From the NCBI GenBank assembly GCA_019233755.1, contig JAFAMD010000025.1, positions 1 to 64,000 of the forward strand: 64,000 nucleotides of DNA, in the 5' to 3' direction. Made by a program: the position numbers and the translations under genes. Under the pieces are notes generated by a model. That model was not told where the DNA came from. It saw nothing but the letters and a program-made list of their open reading frames with translations, and did no database searches. This DNA is from Acidobacteriaceae bacterium (GTDB taxonomy: Bacteria > Acidobacteriota > Terriglobia > Bryobacterales > Bryobacteraceae). Shown here one piece after another: positions 7,613 to 16,239 of the stretch (its first letter is position 1; every line of letters begins with the position of its first letter).

Positions 7613-8518
7613 ATGGATCGCGATATCTCAGAAGAAATGTCGTGTGCATCTCCGCTTGCAAGAGCCCTGAATACGCTCGCTGACAACGATGCCCAGAAGT
7701 TCACTGTATCCTTCCGACAGATGCGAAAGATTAGGCCTGCGGAAGTGGCTCGCACCTGTGTTCGTTACCTTGGCACGCGGGAATTGAATCCGGCTGCAAG
7801 GGAAATGCTCGCCTGGCTCACCTTCCGGCCCGAATACGTACCGCATCTGCTCGATCCGGAATTGCTGTCCAGCGAGGAGGCCCGGCGAGCGGCGGTCACC
7901 CTCCGCGAGGCGGATCCCCGGTTTTTCGCCCGCATTCTAGCTTTCCTAGAGACACACACAGAGAATGCGGAGCTTGCGAAGCAGGCCATCGAGCTTCTTG
8001 AAGAGCTAAAAGACTTCGGCATTCTGCTCCCCTGGCTGCGAGCCTTGACTCAGCATACTGACCGCACCATCCGCTCGAAGGCCGTGAAGGTCATTTGTAC
8101 GGTAATGCCGAATCAGGATATGATTGCTCGCCAACTGGAGTCTGCCGATGCGCGGGTGCGCGCGAACGCCATCGAAGCGCTCTGGCACGTCCAGAATTCA
8201 GAGGCAATCAGCATCCTGCAACATGCGCTCTCAGATGCTCATCATCGGGTGGTTGCCAATGCTCTTCTTGGGCTCTTTTATCACCGCGATGAATGCTGGC
8301 TTGACGGCATGACTCGTCTGGCCTCGCATCCCTCGGCGATGTCTCGCGCTGCGGCCGCCTGGGCGCTGGGCGAGACTCGTGATTCGCGAGTGATTGGGCA
8401 ACTGCAAACGCTCGCAAAGGATCCCGCACCACAGGTGAGAAAAAGGGCCCAACGAATCTTGTCGGAATTCGTCACAGCGTCGGCCTGTGATCTGCCCAAC
8501 TGCCCCACCGAAGGATGA
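7613..8518 (+). CDS. HEAT-repeat protein
   Basis: About 300 residues made of paired helices typical of HEAT/PBS-lyase-like repeats, for example QLESADARVRANAIEALW, LSDAHHRVVANALLGLF, LASHPSAMSRAAAAWALGE and LAKDPAPQVRKRAQRIL. It has no signal peptide or membrane segment and is probably a cytoplasmic scaffold. ATG 7613 is preferred over the upstream start at 7469 because the upstream codons (rich in Leu, Pro and Ser) look non-coding and lie beside the tRNA. The partner is unknown. The next genes encode an electron-transfer pair separated by 70 bases. Confidence 0.7.
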   Translation: MDRDISEEMSCASPLARALNTLADNDAQKFTVSFRQMRKIRPAEVARTCVRYLGTRELNPAAREMLAWLTFRPEYVPHLLDPELLSSEEARRAAVTLREADPRFFARILAFLETHTENAELAKQAIELLEELKDFGILLPWLRALTQHTDRTIRSKAVKVICTVMPNQDMIARQLESADARVRANAIEALWHVQNSEAISILQHALSDAHHRVVANALLGLFYHRDECWLDGMTRLASHPSAMSRAAAAWALGETRDSRVIGQLQTLAKDPAPQVRKRAQRILSEFVTASACDLPNCPTEG

Positions 8519-8590
8519 TTGAAACAGAGAAATAGCGGATCTCCAAGGACTCTCGGTTACACTTCCTTTTAAGTCCCCAAGGAGTAACCC

Positions 8591-9457
8591 TTGCTTTCTA
8601 GCTCGAAAACCATCCGGCCCGCCCTGGCCGTGTTTGCCGGATTACTGGCCCATGCAGGAGCCCAAACGCCAGCAACGCCCGTAAAGGGAACCCCGCAAGC
8701 TCCAGCGCCAAAGCGCTCGCTTGGCGGCGGTGAGTACCCGGATTATGATCCGGCTGCGGTGGAAAGAGGACACAAGCTGTTCGTCACCACCTGTGCCTTT
8801 TGTCACGGCGCCAATGCGAAAGGAGGGGAAACAGGACCCGATCTGCTCCGCTCCGTCCTTGTTCTTGACGACGAGAACGGGAATAAGATCGGCCAGGTCG
8901 TGCTGAATGGCCGGCCCGATAAGGGCATGCCGAAGTTCAGCCTCACGCCAGAGCAGATTTCCGATATTGCTACCTTCCTCCATGACCGGATTAAGGCGGC
9001 CGCTCTGCGAGGCACCTACCAGATCCTGAACATTGTGGTCGGCGATCCGAAGGCCGGCGAGGCGTACTTTAACGGAGCTGCCGGATGCAGCGGCTGCCAT
9101 TCGGTAACGGGCGACCTTGCCCACATCGGTTCGAAGTACGATGCGGTCGGCGTGCAGCAGCATATCGTTATGCCTCGCGAAGAGCGCTATGGCAGGAGCC
9201 GCGGGCCGGTAACTGCACCGATTACCGTCACCGTTACGATGCCGCAAGGCGAATCGTTCAACGGCACGCTGGTTCGGATCGACGACTTCACGGTTTCCCT
9301 GGTCGACTCGAACGGCGATCTGCGTACGTTCACTCGAAATGGCGATAACCCGAAAGTGGAGATACACGACCCCTTAAAGGGACACATAGACCTGCTGGCG
9401 AAGTACACCGATTCCGATATCCACAATTTGACTGCTTATCTGGTGACGCTCAAATGA
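8591..9457 (+). CDS. Exported diheme cytochrome c
   Basis: Starts at TTG 8591, set by a good ribosome site AAGGAG at 8579-8584. It has an N-terminal signal peptide ending near AHAGAQ, then a class I cytochrome c domain with CAFCH at residues 68-72. A second domain has CSGCH at residues 166-170, followed by a beta-rich stretch (ITVTVTMPQGESFNGTL) and a C-terminal helix (DSDIHNLTAYLVTL) typical of c-type cytochromes. Possible axial Met ligands lie in GMPKF and IVMPRE. The stop overlaps the start of the PQQ dehydrogenase by 4 bases, so this is very likely its periplasmic electron acceptor. Confidence 0.85.
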   Translation: MLSSSKTIRPALAVFAGLLAHAGAQTPATPVKGTPQAPAPKRSLGGGEYPDYDPAAVERGHKLFVTTCAFCHGANAKGGETGPDLLRSVLVLDDENGNKIGQVVLNGRPDKGMPKFSLTPEQISDIATFLHDRIKAAALRGTYQILNIVVGDPKAGEAYFNGAAGCSGCHSVTGDLAHIGSKYDAVGVQQHIVMPREERYGRSRGPVTAPITVTVTMPQGESFNGTLVRIDDFTVSLVDSNGDLRTFTRNGDNPKVEIHDPLKGHIDLLAKYTDSDIHNLTAYLVTLK

Positions 9458-11100
9458 AATTTTGGCCCCGTTTGTCTACTTTTCTCTTCGCCCTACTGCC
9501 GGCTGCCCTGGTCGCACAGATGCTCGATCCTGCGCTGTTGTTGAAGCCGGCGACCGATTCCTGGCCTACCTATAATGGCGACTACTCGGGCCGGCGCTTC
9601 AGCACTCTTAAGCAGATTGACCAGTCGAACATCAAAAACCTGAATCTGGCCTGGATCTACCGCTCGACGCCTGGCGAGACACCTGGTTCCATCGTCGGGG
9701 GCGAAGGCCCCGCAACCGGTTCGAACGCGAACGATGGCTGGGGTACTCAGATTAAATCTACGCCCCTGATGGTGAACGGGGTTCTCTACTTCACTACGCC
9801 CGATAACACTTGGGCGGTCGATGCGCGGTCCGGGCGCGAGCTTTGGCACTATTTCTGGCGCACGCGCGGTGGCATCCATATCGGGAACCGCGGCGTCGGC
9901 ATGTACGGAAACTGGCTGTTCTTTGAAACACCCGACAACTACCTTGTTTCGCTCGATGCGAAGACGGGCAAGGAGCGTTGGCATGTGGAAATCGCCGATG
10001 TGAAACAGGAATACTTCTCCACCCCGGCGCCCATCATCGTCGGGAACCACGTGATTGTGGGCACCGGCGGCGACTCGCTCGATGTTCCCGGCTTCCTCGA
10101 GGCGCGTGACCCCGAAACAGGCCAGGTACAGTGGCACTGGTGGAGCGAACCGTTAAGAAAGGGTGATCCCGGCGCCGAGACCTGGCCCGACGAATATTCC
10201 ATGCGTCATGGCGGCGGCATGACCTGGATCCCCGGTACTTACGATCCCGAACTGCACCTCTATTACATTGGTACGGGTAACCCGAATCCTGTAATGGCGG
10301 GCCAGAGTCGCAAAGGTGACGATCTTTTTACCTGCTCGATTGTGGCTCTCAACGTAGACACTGGCAAAATGGCGTGGTATTTCCAGGCATCACCCCACGA
10401 CACTCACGACTGGGATTCTGCACAAACGCCCGTTCTCTTTGATGGCCTCATTGATGGCAAGCCGCGCAAACTGCTTGCCCAGGCTGATCGCAACGGCTAT
10501 TTCTTCGTTCTGGACCGAGTTACGGGAAAGAACGTGGTGACAAAGGCCTACCTCGAAACGCTGAACTGGTCGAAGGGTGTGGATGCAACCGGTCGCCCGA
10601 TTCCGAATCCCGAAAAAGAACCCCAGGTCGCAGGCGTGCTGGTTTCGCCTCCTTCGGGCGGCGCGACGAATTGGCCGTCCCCCAGCTTCGATCCGGAAAG
10701 CGGTTTGTTTTACGTCAGTACGTCGCAGTCGTACAGCATGTTCTATCTGACCGACACTGACCCGCATCCGGAAGGCTACGGTGCTGCCGAGCGCAGCTCG
10801 GGAGGCCTGGGCCATGCGCTCCGCGCCATCGACTACAAGACCGGCAACACCGTCTGGCGGCACGACTATCCTGGGGGCGGCGGTCTATCCGGGCTGCTCA
10901 CGACTGCCGGCAAATTGCTTTTCTCTGGCGACGGCTCTAATCACCTGCTCGCCTTCGATCCGGCAAACGGCAAGATCCTCTGGCATGCTGGCCTTGCTGG
11001 CAACGTGAGCAACGGCCCCGAAACGTACATGCTCGACGGACGGCAGTACTTAGTCGTTGGCGCCGGCGACTCCCTGTACGCCTTCACGCTGGCTGATTAA
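9454..11100 (+). CDS. PQQ-dependent (quinoprotein) dehydrogenase
   Basis: 548 residues with a signal peptide ending near LVAQ, forming an eight-bladed propeller. Blades are marked by tryptophan-docking motifs: AVDARSGRELWH, SLDAKTGKERWH, ARDPETGQVQWH, ALNVDTGKMAWYF, AIDYKTGNTVW and AFDPANGKILW. The segment HDTHDWDSAQTP fits the acidic/catalytic region of alcohol dehydrogenases of this class. The enzyme would oxidise an alcohol or sugar in the periplasm and pass electrons to the overlapping diheme cytochrome. The exact substrate cannot be read. No adjacent-Cys pair typical of methanol dehydrogenases is seen. No pqq biosynthesis genes lie in the window, so the cofactor must come from elsewhere. 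Confidence 0.88.
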   Translation: MKFWPRLSTFLFALLPAALVAQMLDPALLLKPATDSWPTYNGDYSGRRFSTLKQIDQSNIKNLNLAWIYRSTPGETPGSIVGGEGPATGSNANDGWGTQIKSTPLMVNGVLYFTTPDNTWAVDARSGRELWHYFWRTRGGIHIGNRGVGMYGNWLFFETPDNYLVSLDAKTGKERWHVEIADVKQEYFSTPAPIIVGNHVIVGTGGDSLDVPGFLEARDPETGQVQWHWWSEPLRKGDPGAETWPDEYSMRHGGGMTWIPGTYDPELHLYYIGTGNPNPVMAGQSRKGDDLFTCSIVALNVDTGKMAWYFQASPHDTHDWDSAQTPVLFDGLIDGKPRKLLAQADRNGYFFVLDRVTGKNVVTKAYLETLNWSKGVDATGRPIPNPEKEPQVAGVLVSPPSGGATNWPSPSFDPESGLFYVSTSQSYSMFYLTDTDPHPEGYGAAERSSGGLGHALRAIDYKTGNTVWRHDYPGGGGLSGLLTTAGKLLFSGDGSNHLLAFDPANGKILWHAGLAGNVSNGPETYMLDGRQYLVVGAGDSLYAFTLAD

Positions 11101-11220
11101 ACGGCGAGCGCGTTATTGCAGCGTGCGCCGTTTCGTAGCGCGGCGGTCCGTTGACGCGCTCCCCCGCGCGATGTGGGAACGTATCGGCTGCTCCGGGCGA
11201 TTCGATAGCTTAGTTCAAGT

Positions 11221-12555
11221 ATGGGCATTCGAATCACCGCCGTAGATGTCTGGGACGTTCGCTTCCCGACCTCGCTGCAACGTATTGGCTCCGACGCCAT
11301 GAATCCCAATCCCGACTACTCGGCCGCGTACTGCGTTCTGCGCACCGATTCGCCGTTCGAGGGTCATGGGCTCACCTTTACGATCGGTAGAGGCAATGAG
11401 CTCTGCGTGGCAGCGGTCAGGGCCTTGTCCAAACTGGTTATCGGACGAAGCCTGGATTCCCTTACACGAGATATGGGGGCTTTCTGGCGACTGATCACCG
11501 GCGATAGTCAACTGCGCTGGGTGGGGCCGGAAAAGGGCGTGATCCATTTAGCTACAGCCGCAGTGGTGAACGCCGTTTGGGATTTGTGGGCCAAGTCAGA
11601 GGGTAAGCCTGTCTGGAAGCTCTTGAGCTCGATGTCGCCCGAACAATTGGTTTCCTGTATTGATTTTCGATACATCACCGATGCGCTCACTTCGGAAGAG
11701 GCTTTAGAGATTTTGCGAAGTAATGAACCTTCTCGCCAGGAACGGGAAGCGAAGCTCTTGGAGTGCGGCTATCCGGCATACACGACCTCCGCCGGATGGC
11801 TTGGCTTCACCGATGACGAACTTCGTCAGCTTTGCCGCGATGCCATTCGAAACGGTTGGAGTCATTTCAAGATCAAGGTCGGCGGCGATCTGAAGGATGA
11901 CATTCGGCGCTGCACGATCATCCGGGAAGAAATCGGCGGCCGGCCGCTCATGATGGATGCAAATCAGCGCTGGGATGTTGGCGATGCCGTCGCGAACATG
12001 AAAGCTCTCTCGCGGTTTGATCCCTGGTTCATAGAAGAACCAACGAGCCCGGATGATGTTCTGGGTCACGCGGCGATTCGACGAGCTATCGCCCCAATCC
12101 GGGTAGCGACCGGAGAGCATTGCCAGAATCGCGTGCTGTTCAAACAGTTCTTCCAGGCCTCAGCCATTGATGTTTGCCAGATCGATAGCTGCCGCTTAGG
12201 TGGTGTGAACGAAATCCTGGCCGTCCTGCTCATGGCCGCTAAATTTGGCATCCCGGTCTGTCCGCATGCGGGCGGCGTTGGGCTTTGCGAGTACGTCCAG
12301 CACCTCTCCATGTTTGATTACATCTGCGTTTCCGGACGAATGGATGACCGCTTGCTCGAATACGTGGATCATCTCCATGAGCATTTTCTGAATCCGGTGC
12401 AGATGAAGAACGGCCGCTATATGCCGCCGTGGCGGGCGGGTTACAGCATCGAGATGAAGCAGGAATCACTCGACCGGTATCGATATCCGGACGGCCCAGT
12501 TTGGCAGAAATTGTTGGTCCGACAGGCTAGCCAGCAGCCGAGCTTGAAAAACTAG
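11221..12555 (+). CDS. Enolase-superfamily dehydratase, L-fuconate dehydratase type
   Basis: 444 residues of the mandelate racemase/muconate lactonising enzyme family. Catalytic and metal-binding blocks: FKIKVGG, MMDANQRWD, WFIEEPTSPDD, RVATGEHCQNR and CPHAGGVGLCEYVQHLSMFD. The long GHGLTFTIGRG start and the CVSGRMDDR end match the L-fuconate dehydratase/ENOSF1 branch rather than muconate cycloisomerases. Product would be 2-keto-3-deoxy-L-fuconate, with Mg2+ as cofactor. It is the first gene of the sugar-acid region. Its 3' end overlaps the convergent epimerase gene by 29 bases. Related acid sugars (talarate, galactarate) are alternative substrates. Confidence 0.85.
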   Translation: MGIRITAVDVWDVRFPTSLQRIGSDAMNPNPDYSAAYCVLRTDSPFEGHGLTFTIGRGNELCVAAVRALSKLVIGRSLDSLTRDMGAFWRLITGDSQLRWVGPEKGVIHLATAAVVNAVWDLWAKSEGKPVWKLLSSMSPEQLVSCIDFRYITDALTSEEALEILRSNEPSRQEREAKLLECGYPAYTTSAGWLGFTDDELRQLCRDAIRNGWSHFKIKVGGDLKDDIRRCTIIREEIGGRPLMMDANQRWDVGDAVANMKALSRFDPWFIEEPTSPDDVLGHAAIRRAIAPIRVATGEHCQNRVLFKQFFQASAIDVCQIDSCRLGGVNEILAVLLMAAKFGIPVCPHAGGVGLCEYVQHLSMFDYICVSGRMDDRLLEYVDHLHEHFLNPVQMKNGRYMPPWRAGYSIEMKQESLDRYRYPDGPVWQKLLVRQASQQPSLKN

Positions 12556-13390
12556 ACACCTGTGAACGCAGGAAGCGGAGGCCTTCAAATGCGATTGTCT
12601 CTGCCGTAGGGGCCAAATCTCGCCAAATGGAGGCCGCTGCCGACAAGGCGCCGAGCGAGAATCCAAAGCTCTCAATTGTGAGCCAATCATCGTAACCGGC
12701 TTGGCGCAACGCGCTGAATACCGCCGCCCATTCGATGTGGCCGGTTCCAGGAATGCCGCGGTCGTTCTCACACGAGTGAAAGTGACGCAAGTACGGTGCC
12801 GTTGCGAGAATGGCGGCCGCGATATCCTTTTCCTCGATGTTGGCGTGGTAGGTATCGAAAAGAACACCGATCTTAGGATGCGCAATCTCGCGGCATAACC
12901 GGGCGGCGTCGGTCGCCGTGTTCAGGAAATAAGTCTCGTAGCGATTCAACGGCTCAATCGCGAGCGTGACTCCGCTGCCATCAAGTACTGAACCAAGTTC
13001 CTGGAAGTACTCGATTGCATGCTTCCACTCGTCGGGTGTGCGGCGCCGGCCTGGCAGATAGCCCACAGGTGCATACAGCGGGCCGGCCATGATCTTGCCG
13101 CCCATTTCTGCAACAGTTCGAACGCAGACAGCGGTGTGCTCACGCGTCTTCTTGCGAATTTCCGCATCGTCGCTGACGGCACTGAGGCCGTTCGGCAAAA
13201 CAGAGCAGAAGGTGGCCTCGAGTCCGGCACGCTCCAGGGCGCGCCGGACTTCTACATCTCTCGCGAGCTCAGGGTCAATCAGTGGTAGTTCCATGCCGTC
13301 GAACCCGGCTTCCTTCAGCCTGTCTAGGAGGGGAATCAGTTCATGGCCAAAGTGATCAGACCAGATAAACGTGTTAGCGCCGAACTTCAC
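12527..13390 (-). CDS. Ketose 3-epimerase (D-tagatose/D-psicose 3-epimerase family)
   Basis: About 288 residues, a TIM-barrel xylose-isomerase-like enzyme. The start is taken at GTG 13390 (MKFGANTFIW, the typical family beginning); GTG 13402 is four codons upstream. Key residues visible: the catalytic Glu in LAIEPLNRYETYFLNT, the metal-binding Asp in LFDTYHANIEEKD, His in HFHSCENDRGIPGTGH, and the second catalytic Glu in WLTIESFG. These bind a divalent metal and interconvert ketohexose C3 epimers. It is downstream of and overlaps the FG-GAP gene, so the two are probably co-transcribed. The specific sugar is unknown. Confidence 0.85.
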   Translation of the reverse strand: MKFGANTFIWSDHFGHELIPLLDRLKEAGFDGMELPLIDPELARDVEVRRALERAGLEATFCSVLPNGLSAVSDDAEIRKKTREHTAVCVRTVAEMGGKIMAGPLYAPVGYLPGRRRTPDEWKHAIEYFQELGSVLDGSGVTLAIEPLNRYETYFLNTATDAARLCREIAHPKIGVLFDTYHANIEEKDIAAAILATAPYLRHFHSCENDRGIPGTGHIEWAAVFSALRQAGYDDWLTIESFGFSLGALSAAASIWRDLAPTAETIAFEGLRFLRSQVSSFSSSAAG

Positions 13391-14504
13391 GGGAATGCCC
13401 ACCCTTGGTCAGGTTCTCGAACAGAAAAAGGCCGGACTTGCCGGGCGCGACAAAGTCGAGGTCGCCATCGTGATCCAGATCGGCGACTGGCAACTGCATG
13501 CCGCCGCCTGTGCGTCCGCCGTAATCGATCACATGCTTGACCCACACCGGCGTCCCGCCATCGCCCTTGACGAACTCATACCAATAAACGCCGAGAGGTT
13601 CACGGGCGCCCGGATCATGATCGTGCGCCATGTATCGCTTGCCGGTAAGAAAATCGGGCTTGCCATCGCCATTCAAATCCACCATCGTCATGGCGTGTGC
13701 CTGGGACCACGTGTCATCGATAATGTGCTTTGTCCAGTGATGCTCCGGCCCTTGTTCCATCCAAAAAATGCCGTAATCGTGCGCAGCCGTAGTGATTAAA
13801 TCCTTTCGTCCGTCGCCGTTGATATCCAGCGCATAGATGAAGCCGGTGGCTCCGAGATCAAAATCGGGATGCCAGATCCAATCGCCGTTTCTTGGGTCGG
13901 GTGGGGCTTCGAACCATCCTTTTGGCGTAATGATGTCCGTGCGGCCGTCTCCGTTTACGTCTCCGGCGCCGATACCGTGGCCGTAACTTTGACTGCTGAC
14001 TAGGTGTTTCACGAAAGCGCCATTCTTGACTTCGTACCAGGCCAACGGCGCTTTAGCATCTCCGAATTCGGGAAGGAGTTCGTGAGCCTTCCCGTCGTTA
14101 TCGAGATCTACCAGAAACGAGAACTCCACCGGGAAGCCTTCCTCGATCGAGTGCTCGGCCCACGGTCCTTCGCGCCCCGGATTTCGCCACCAGCGCAATG
14201 ATTTTCGAAACCATGAGCAGCTTATGATGTCCGCCCGCCCGTCGCCATCGACATCAAGAGGAAGATCGCTGAAATTGTCGACGTAACCGTTTGAATACGG
14301 CAAATCCCGGAATTTGTGCGGTTTCCAAGCGGGCGCTTCGTACCAGTTTTCGCCGGATATGATATCCAGCTTCCCATCCCCGTTCACATCGGCGATCGCG
14401 GCCGTCTCGCTGGCGCCTATGTCGATCACGTGCTTTTGGAACTCCATATCGGGAGGGCGTGTCAGGCACCAGAGCACAGAGGCCAACGGGATGATGCCGA
14501 TCAA
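13374..14504 (-). CDS. Exported FG-GAP/VCBS repeat protein
   Basis: About 376 residues of FG-GAP/VCBS propeller repeats, each with a calcium-type loop such as DVNGDGKLDII, DVDGDGRADII, DLDNDGKAHEL, DVNGDGRTDII, DINGDGRKDLI, DLNGDGKPDFL and DLDHDGDLDFV. Such propellers are usually extracytoplasmic and bind ligands or saccharides. The coordinates use TTG 14504. However, a strong GGAGGA at 14526-14531 lies 6 bases before an in-frame CTG at 14519. Starting there would add RKLVL and complete a signal peptide (LVLIGIIPLASVLW). It lies immediately upstream of the 3-epimerase, overlapping it by 17-29 bases. Confidence 0.8.
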   Translation of the reverse strand: MIGIIPLASVLWCLTRPPDMEFQKHVIDIGASETAAIADVNGDGKLDIISGENWYEAPAWKPHKFRDLPYSNGYVDNFSDLPLDVDGDGRADIISCSWFRKSLRWWRNPGREGPWAEHSIEEGFPVEFSFLVDLDNDGKAHELLPEFGDAKAPLAWYEVKNGAFVKHLVSSQSYGHGIGAGDVNGDGRTDIITPKGWFEAPPDPRNGDWIWHPDFDLGATGFIYALDINGDGRKDLITTAAHDYGIFWMEQGPEHHWTKHIIDDTWSQAHAMTMVDLNGDGKPDFLTGKRYMAHDHDPGAREPLGVYWYEFVKGDGGTPVWVKHVIDYGGRTGGGMQLPVADLDHDGDLDFVAPGKSGLFLFENLTKGGHSREVRR

Positions 14505-14687
14505 GACAAGCTTTCTCAGAATTAGTCCTCCAGCTTGATTATGTCCCCGGATTGCTGCTGGGGCTTATACCATCTCTTTGTGCTATCCTCTGCTAGAAAA
14601 AGTACCAGCGTGTTCTGGTTAGAGCCGAATATCAAGCTCCACCGTTGCGATGGCGCATGATTCTTGGCTGATCGTTGAGGTGTAGTC

Positions 14688-15284
14688 GTGCGTCCTTTGC
14701 CGTTTACAGGTGAACACGCTTATTCGATAATTTTTTGGGCCTGTTGGGCGTTATGGGTCATGCCGGAAGTTATCGGCTTGAGAACGAAGCGTTCCGGCGC
14801 GCCTTCGAAAGCAAGTGATCGCGGTTCCTGCGCACTGATCCTGATCCTGTTACCGGTCGGGATGGCCCTGGATCTTTTTCTCTCGCTCAATCTTCCACAA
14901 GCTGCGATTACCCGAATGCGTGTGGAACTATTCTTTCTTGGGATCTGCCTCATGCTCGCGGGCATAGCACTTCGTCGGTACGCGATGGCGGTATTAGGCC
15001 GATATTTTACGGCTGAGGTCGGCGTGCAGGCGGGACAGACAGTCATCGATACGGGGCCGTACCGATATGTACAACATCCGGCTTATTCAGGCGCCCTGCT
15101 CTCAGGTCTTGGGTTTGGCTTTGCGTTGGGTAACTGGGCGGGTCTTATCGCGATGCTTGCTTGCGCCGGAACTGCTTACGCATATAGAGTTCCAATCGAA
15201 GAATCGGCACTGATCGCCAGTCTGGGCGAGCCCTATAAGCAGTACATGCGCAGAACCTGGCGTCTGATGCCGTTCATCTTCTGA
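14688..15284 (+). CDS. Isoprenylcysteine carboxyl methyltransferase-like membrane protein
   Basis: 198 residues with four to five membrane segments. The C-terminal half carries the ICMT/PEMT hallmark: DTGPYRYVQHPAYSGALL, then a later IEESALIASLGEPYKQY, where paired Glu residues and spaced Tyr residues contribute to the SAM and substrate pocket. GTG 14688 is the start. Bacterial members methylate unidentified lipids or small molecules; isoprenylcysteine itself is unlikely here. It is 27 bases upstream of the Tat-tagged epimerase-like gene, but the connection may only be positional. Confidence 0.75.
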   Translation: MRPLPFTGEHAYSIIFWACWALWVMPEVIGLRTKRSGAPSKASDRGSCALILILLPVGMALDLFLSLNLPQAAITRMRVELFFLGICLMLAGIALRRYAMAVLGRYFTAEVGVQAGQTVIDTGPYRYVQHPAYSGALLSGLGFGFALGNWAGLIAMLACAGTAYAYRVPIEESALIASLGEPYKQYMRRTWRLMPFIF

Positions 15285-15311
15285 TCGCGAGCCGGTACGA
15301 TCTGAGTATCG

Positions 15312-16235
15312 ATGCCGACATACGACAGGCGCACGTTTACGAAGGCGGCGCTGGCCACCGTCGCCAGTGCTCGATGGAACACGGCTGCAGGAGCACCGGG
15401 CGTGCCGCGTCTCGGCGTGGTAGTTGGCGTCAGCGCCACCACGACTCCCGAGCAAGCCATCGCAAAGGTGCATCGTCTCGCCTTCCCCACGTGTCAATTG
15501 GCCGTTGGCACGGCGCCGCTTGCGCTGGCGGCGCCGATCAGAGAAGCACTGACGAAGTATCAGGTAGAAGCAACCGCCCTCATGACTCTGGGAGAGGGTC
15601 GAATGGTGTGGAATTTGCGGGAAGGACCGCTCACTATCGGCATCATTCCGCCTGCTACTCGCCGCGCGCGGATCGATGCTCTGAAACGCGCCTCTGACCT
15701 CGCAAAAGCATGCGGTGTCAAGGCGGTTCACACGCATTGCGGCTTCATACCGGAAGGCCCTAACGAGCCTCTCTACGCGGATGCCGTTGCGGCAATCACC
15801 GAGGTTGCAGGCTACTGCCGGAGTAACGGCCAGACTTTCTTGATGGAGACTGGGCAGGAAACGCCTATTACCTTGCTCCGTGCGATCGAGGATGTCGGGT
15901 TGGACAATTTGGGCGTCAACCTGGATGTCGCCAACCTGATCCTCTACGGCAAAGGTGAGCCGGTAGGGGCTCTGGACGTAATCGGCCCGTACGTGCGGGG
16001 CCTACACGCCAAAGATGGGCTCTATCCAACGGACCCGTATGGCCTGGGAAGGGAAGTGCCCATCGGCAAAGGCCGCGTGCGTTTCGCCGAAGTGATCGCC
16101 GGTCTTCGTCGCATTTCCTATACCGGCCCGATCACCATAGAACGAGAAATAACAGGGCCGAAACAGGAACGCGACATAATTGCTTCCAAGCTGTATCTTG
16201 AACAGTTGATCAATCGCGAGTACCGCGGAACTTGA
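15312..16235 (+). CDS. Tat-exported sugar phosphate isomerase/epimerase-like TIM-barrel protein
   Basis: 307 residues. The start carries a twin-arginine signal (DRRTFTKAALATVAS), so export in folded form is expected. The body is an AP_endonuc_2/xylose-isomerase-like barrel: VKAVHTHCGFIPEGP, TFLMETGQETP with a probable metal-binding Glu, LGVNLDVANLILYGKG with Asp, VRGLHAKDGLYPTDP, and TGPITIEREI with the second Glu. Exported members are frequent in Acidobacteriota and Planctomycetota and lack a defined reaction. It is convergent with the KdgD-type gene, with stops only 4 bases apart. Confidence 0.75.
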   Translation: MPTYDRRTFTKAALATVASARWNTAAGAPGVPRLGVVVGVSATTTPEQAIAKVHRLAFPTCQLAVGTAPLALAAPIREALTKYQVEATALMTLGEGRMVWNLREGPLTIGIIPPATRRARIDALKRASDLAKACGVKAVHTHCGFIPEGPNEPLYADAVAAITEVAGYCRSNGQTFLMETGQETPITLLRAIEDVGLDNLGVNLDVANLILYGKGEPVGALDVIGPYVRGLHAKDGLYPTDPYGLGREVPIGKGRVRFAEVIAGLRRISYTGPITIEREITGPKQERDIIASKLYLEQLINREYRGT

Positions 16236-16239
16236 ATTC

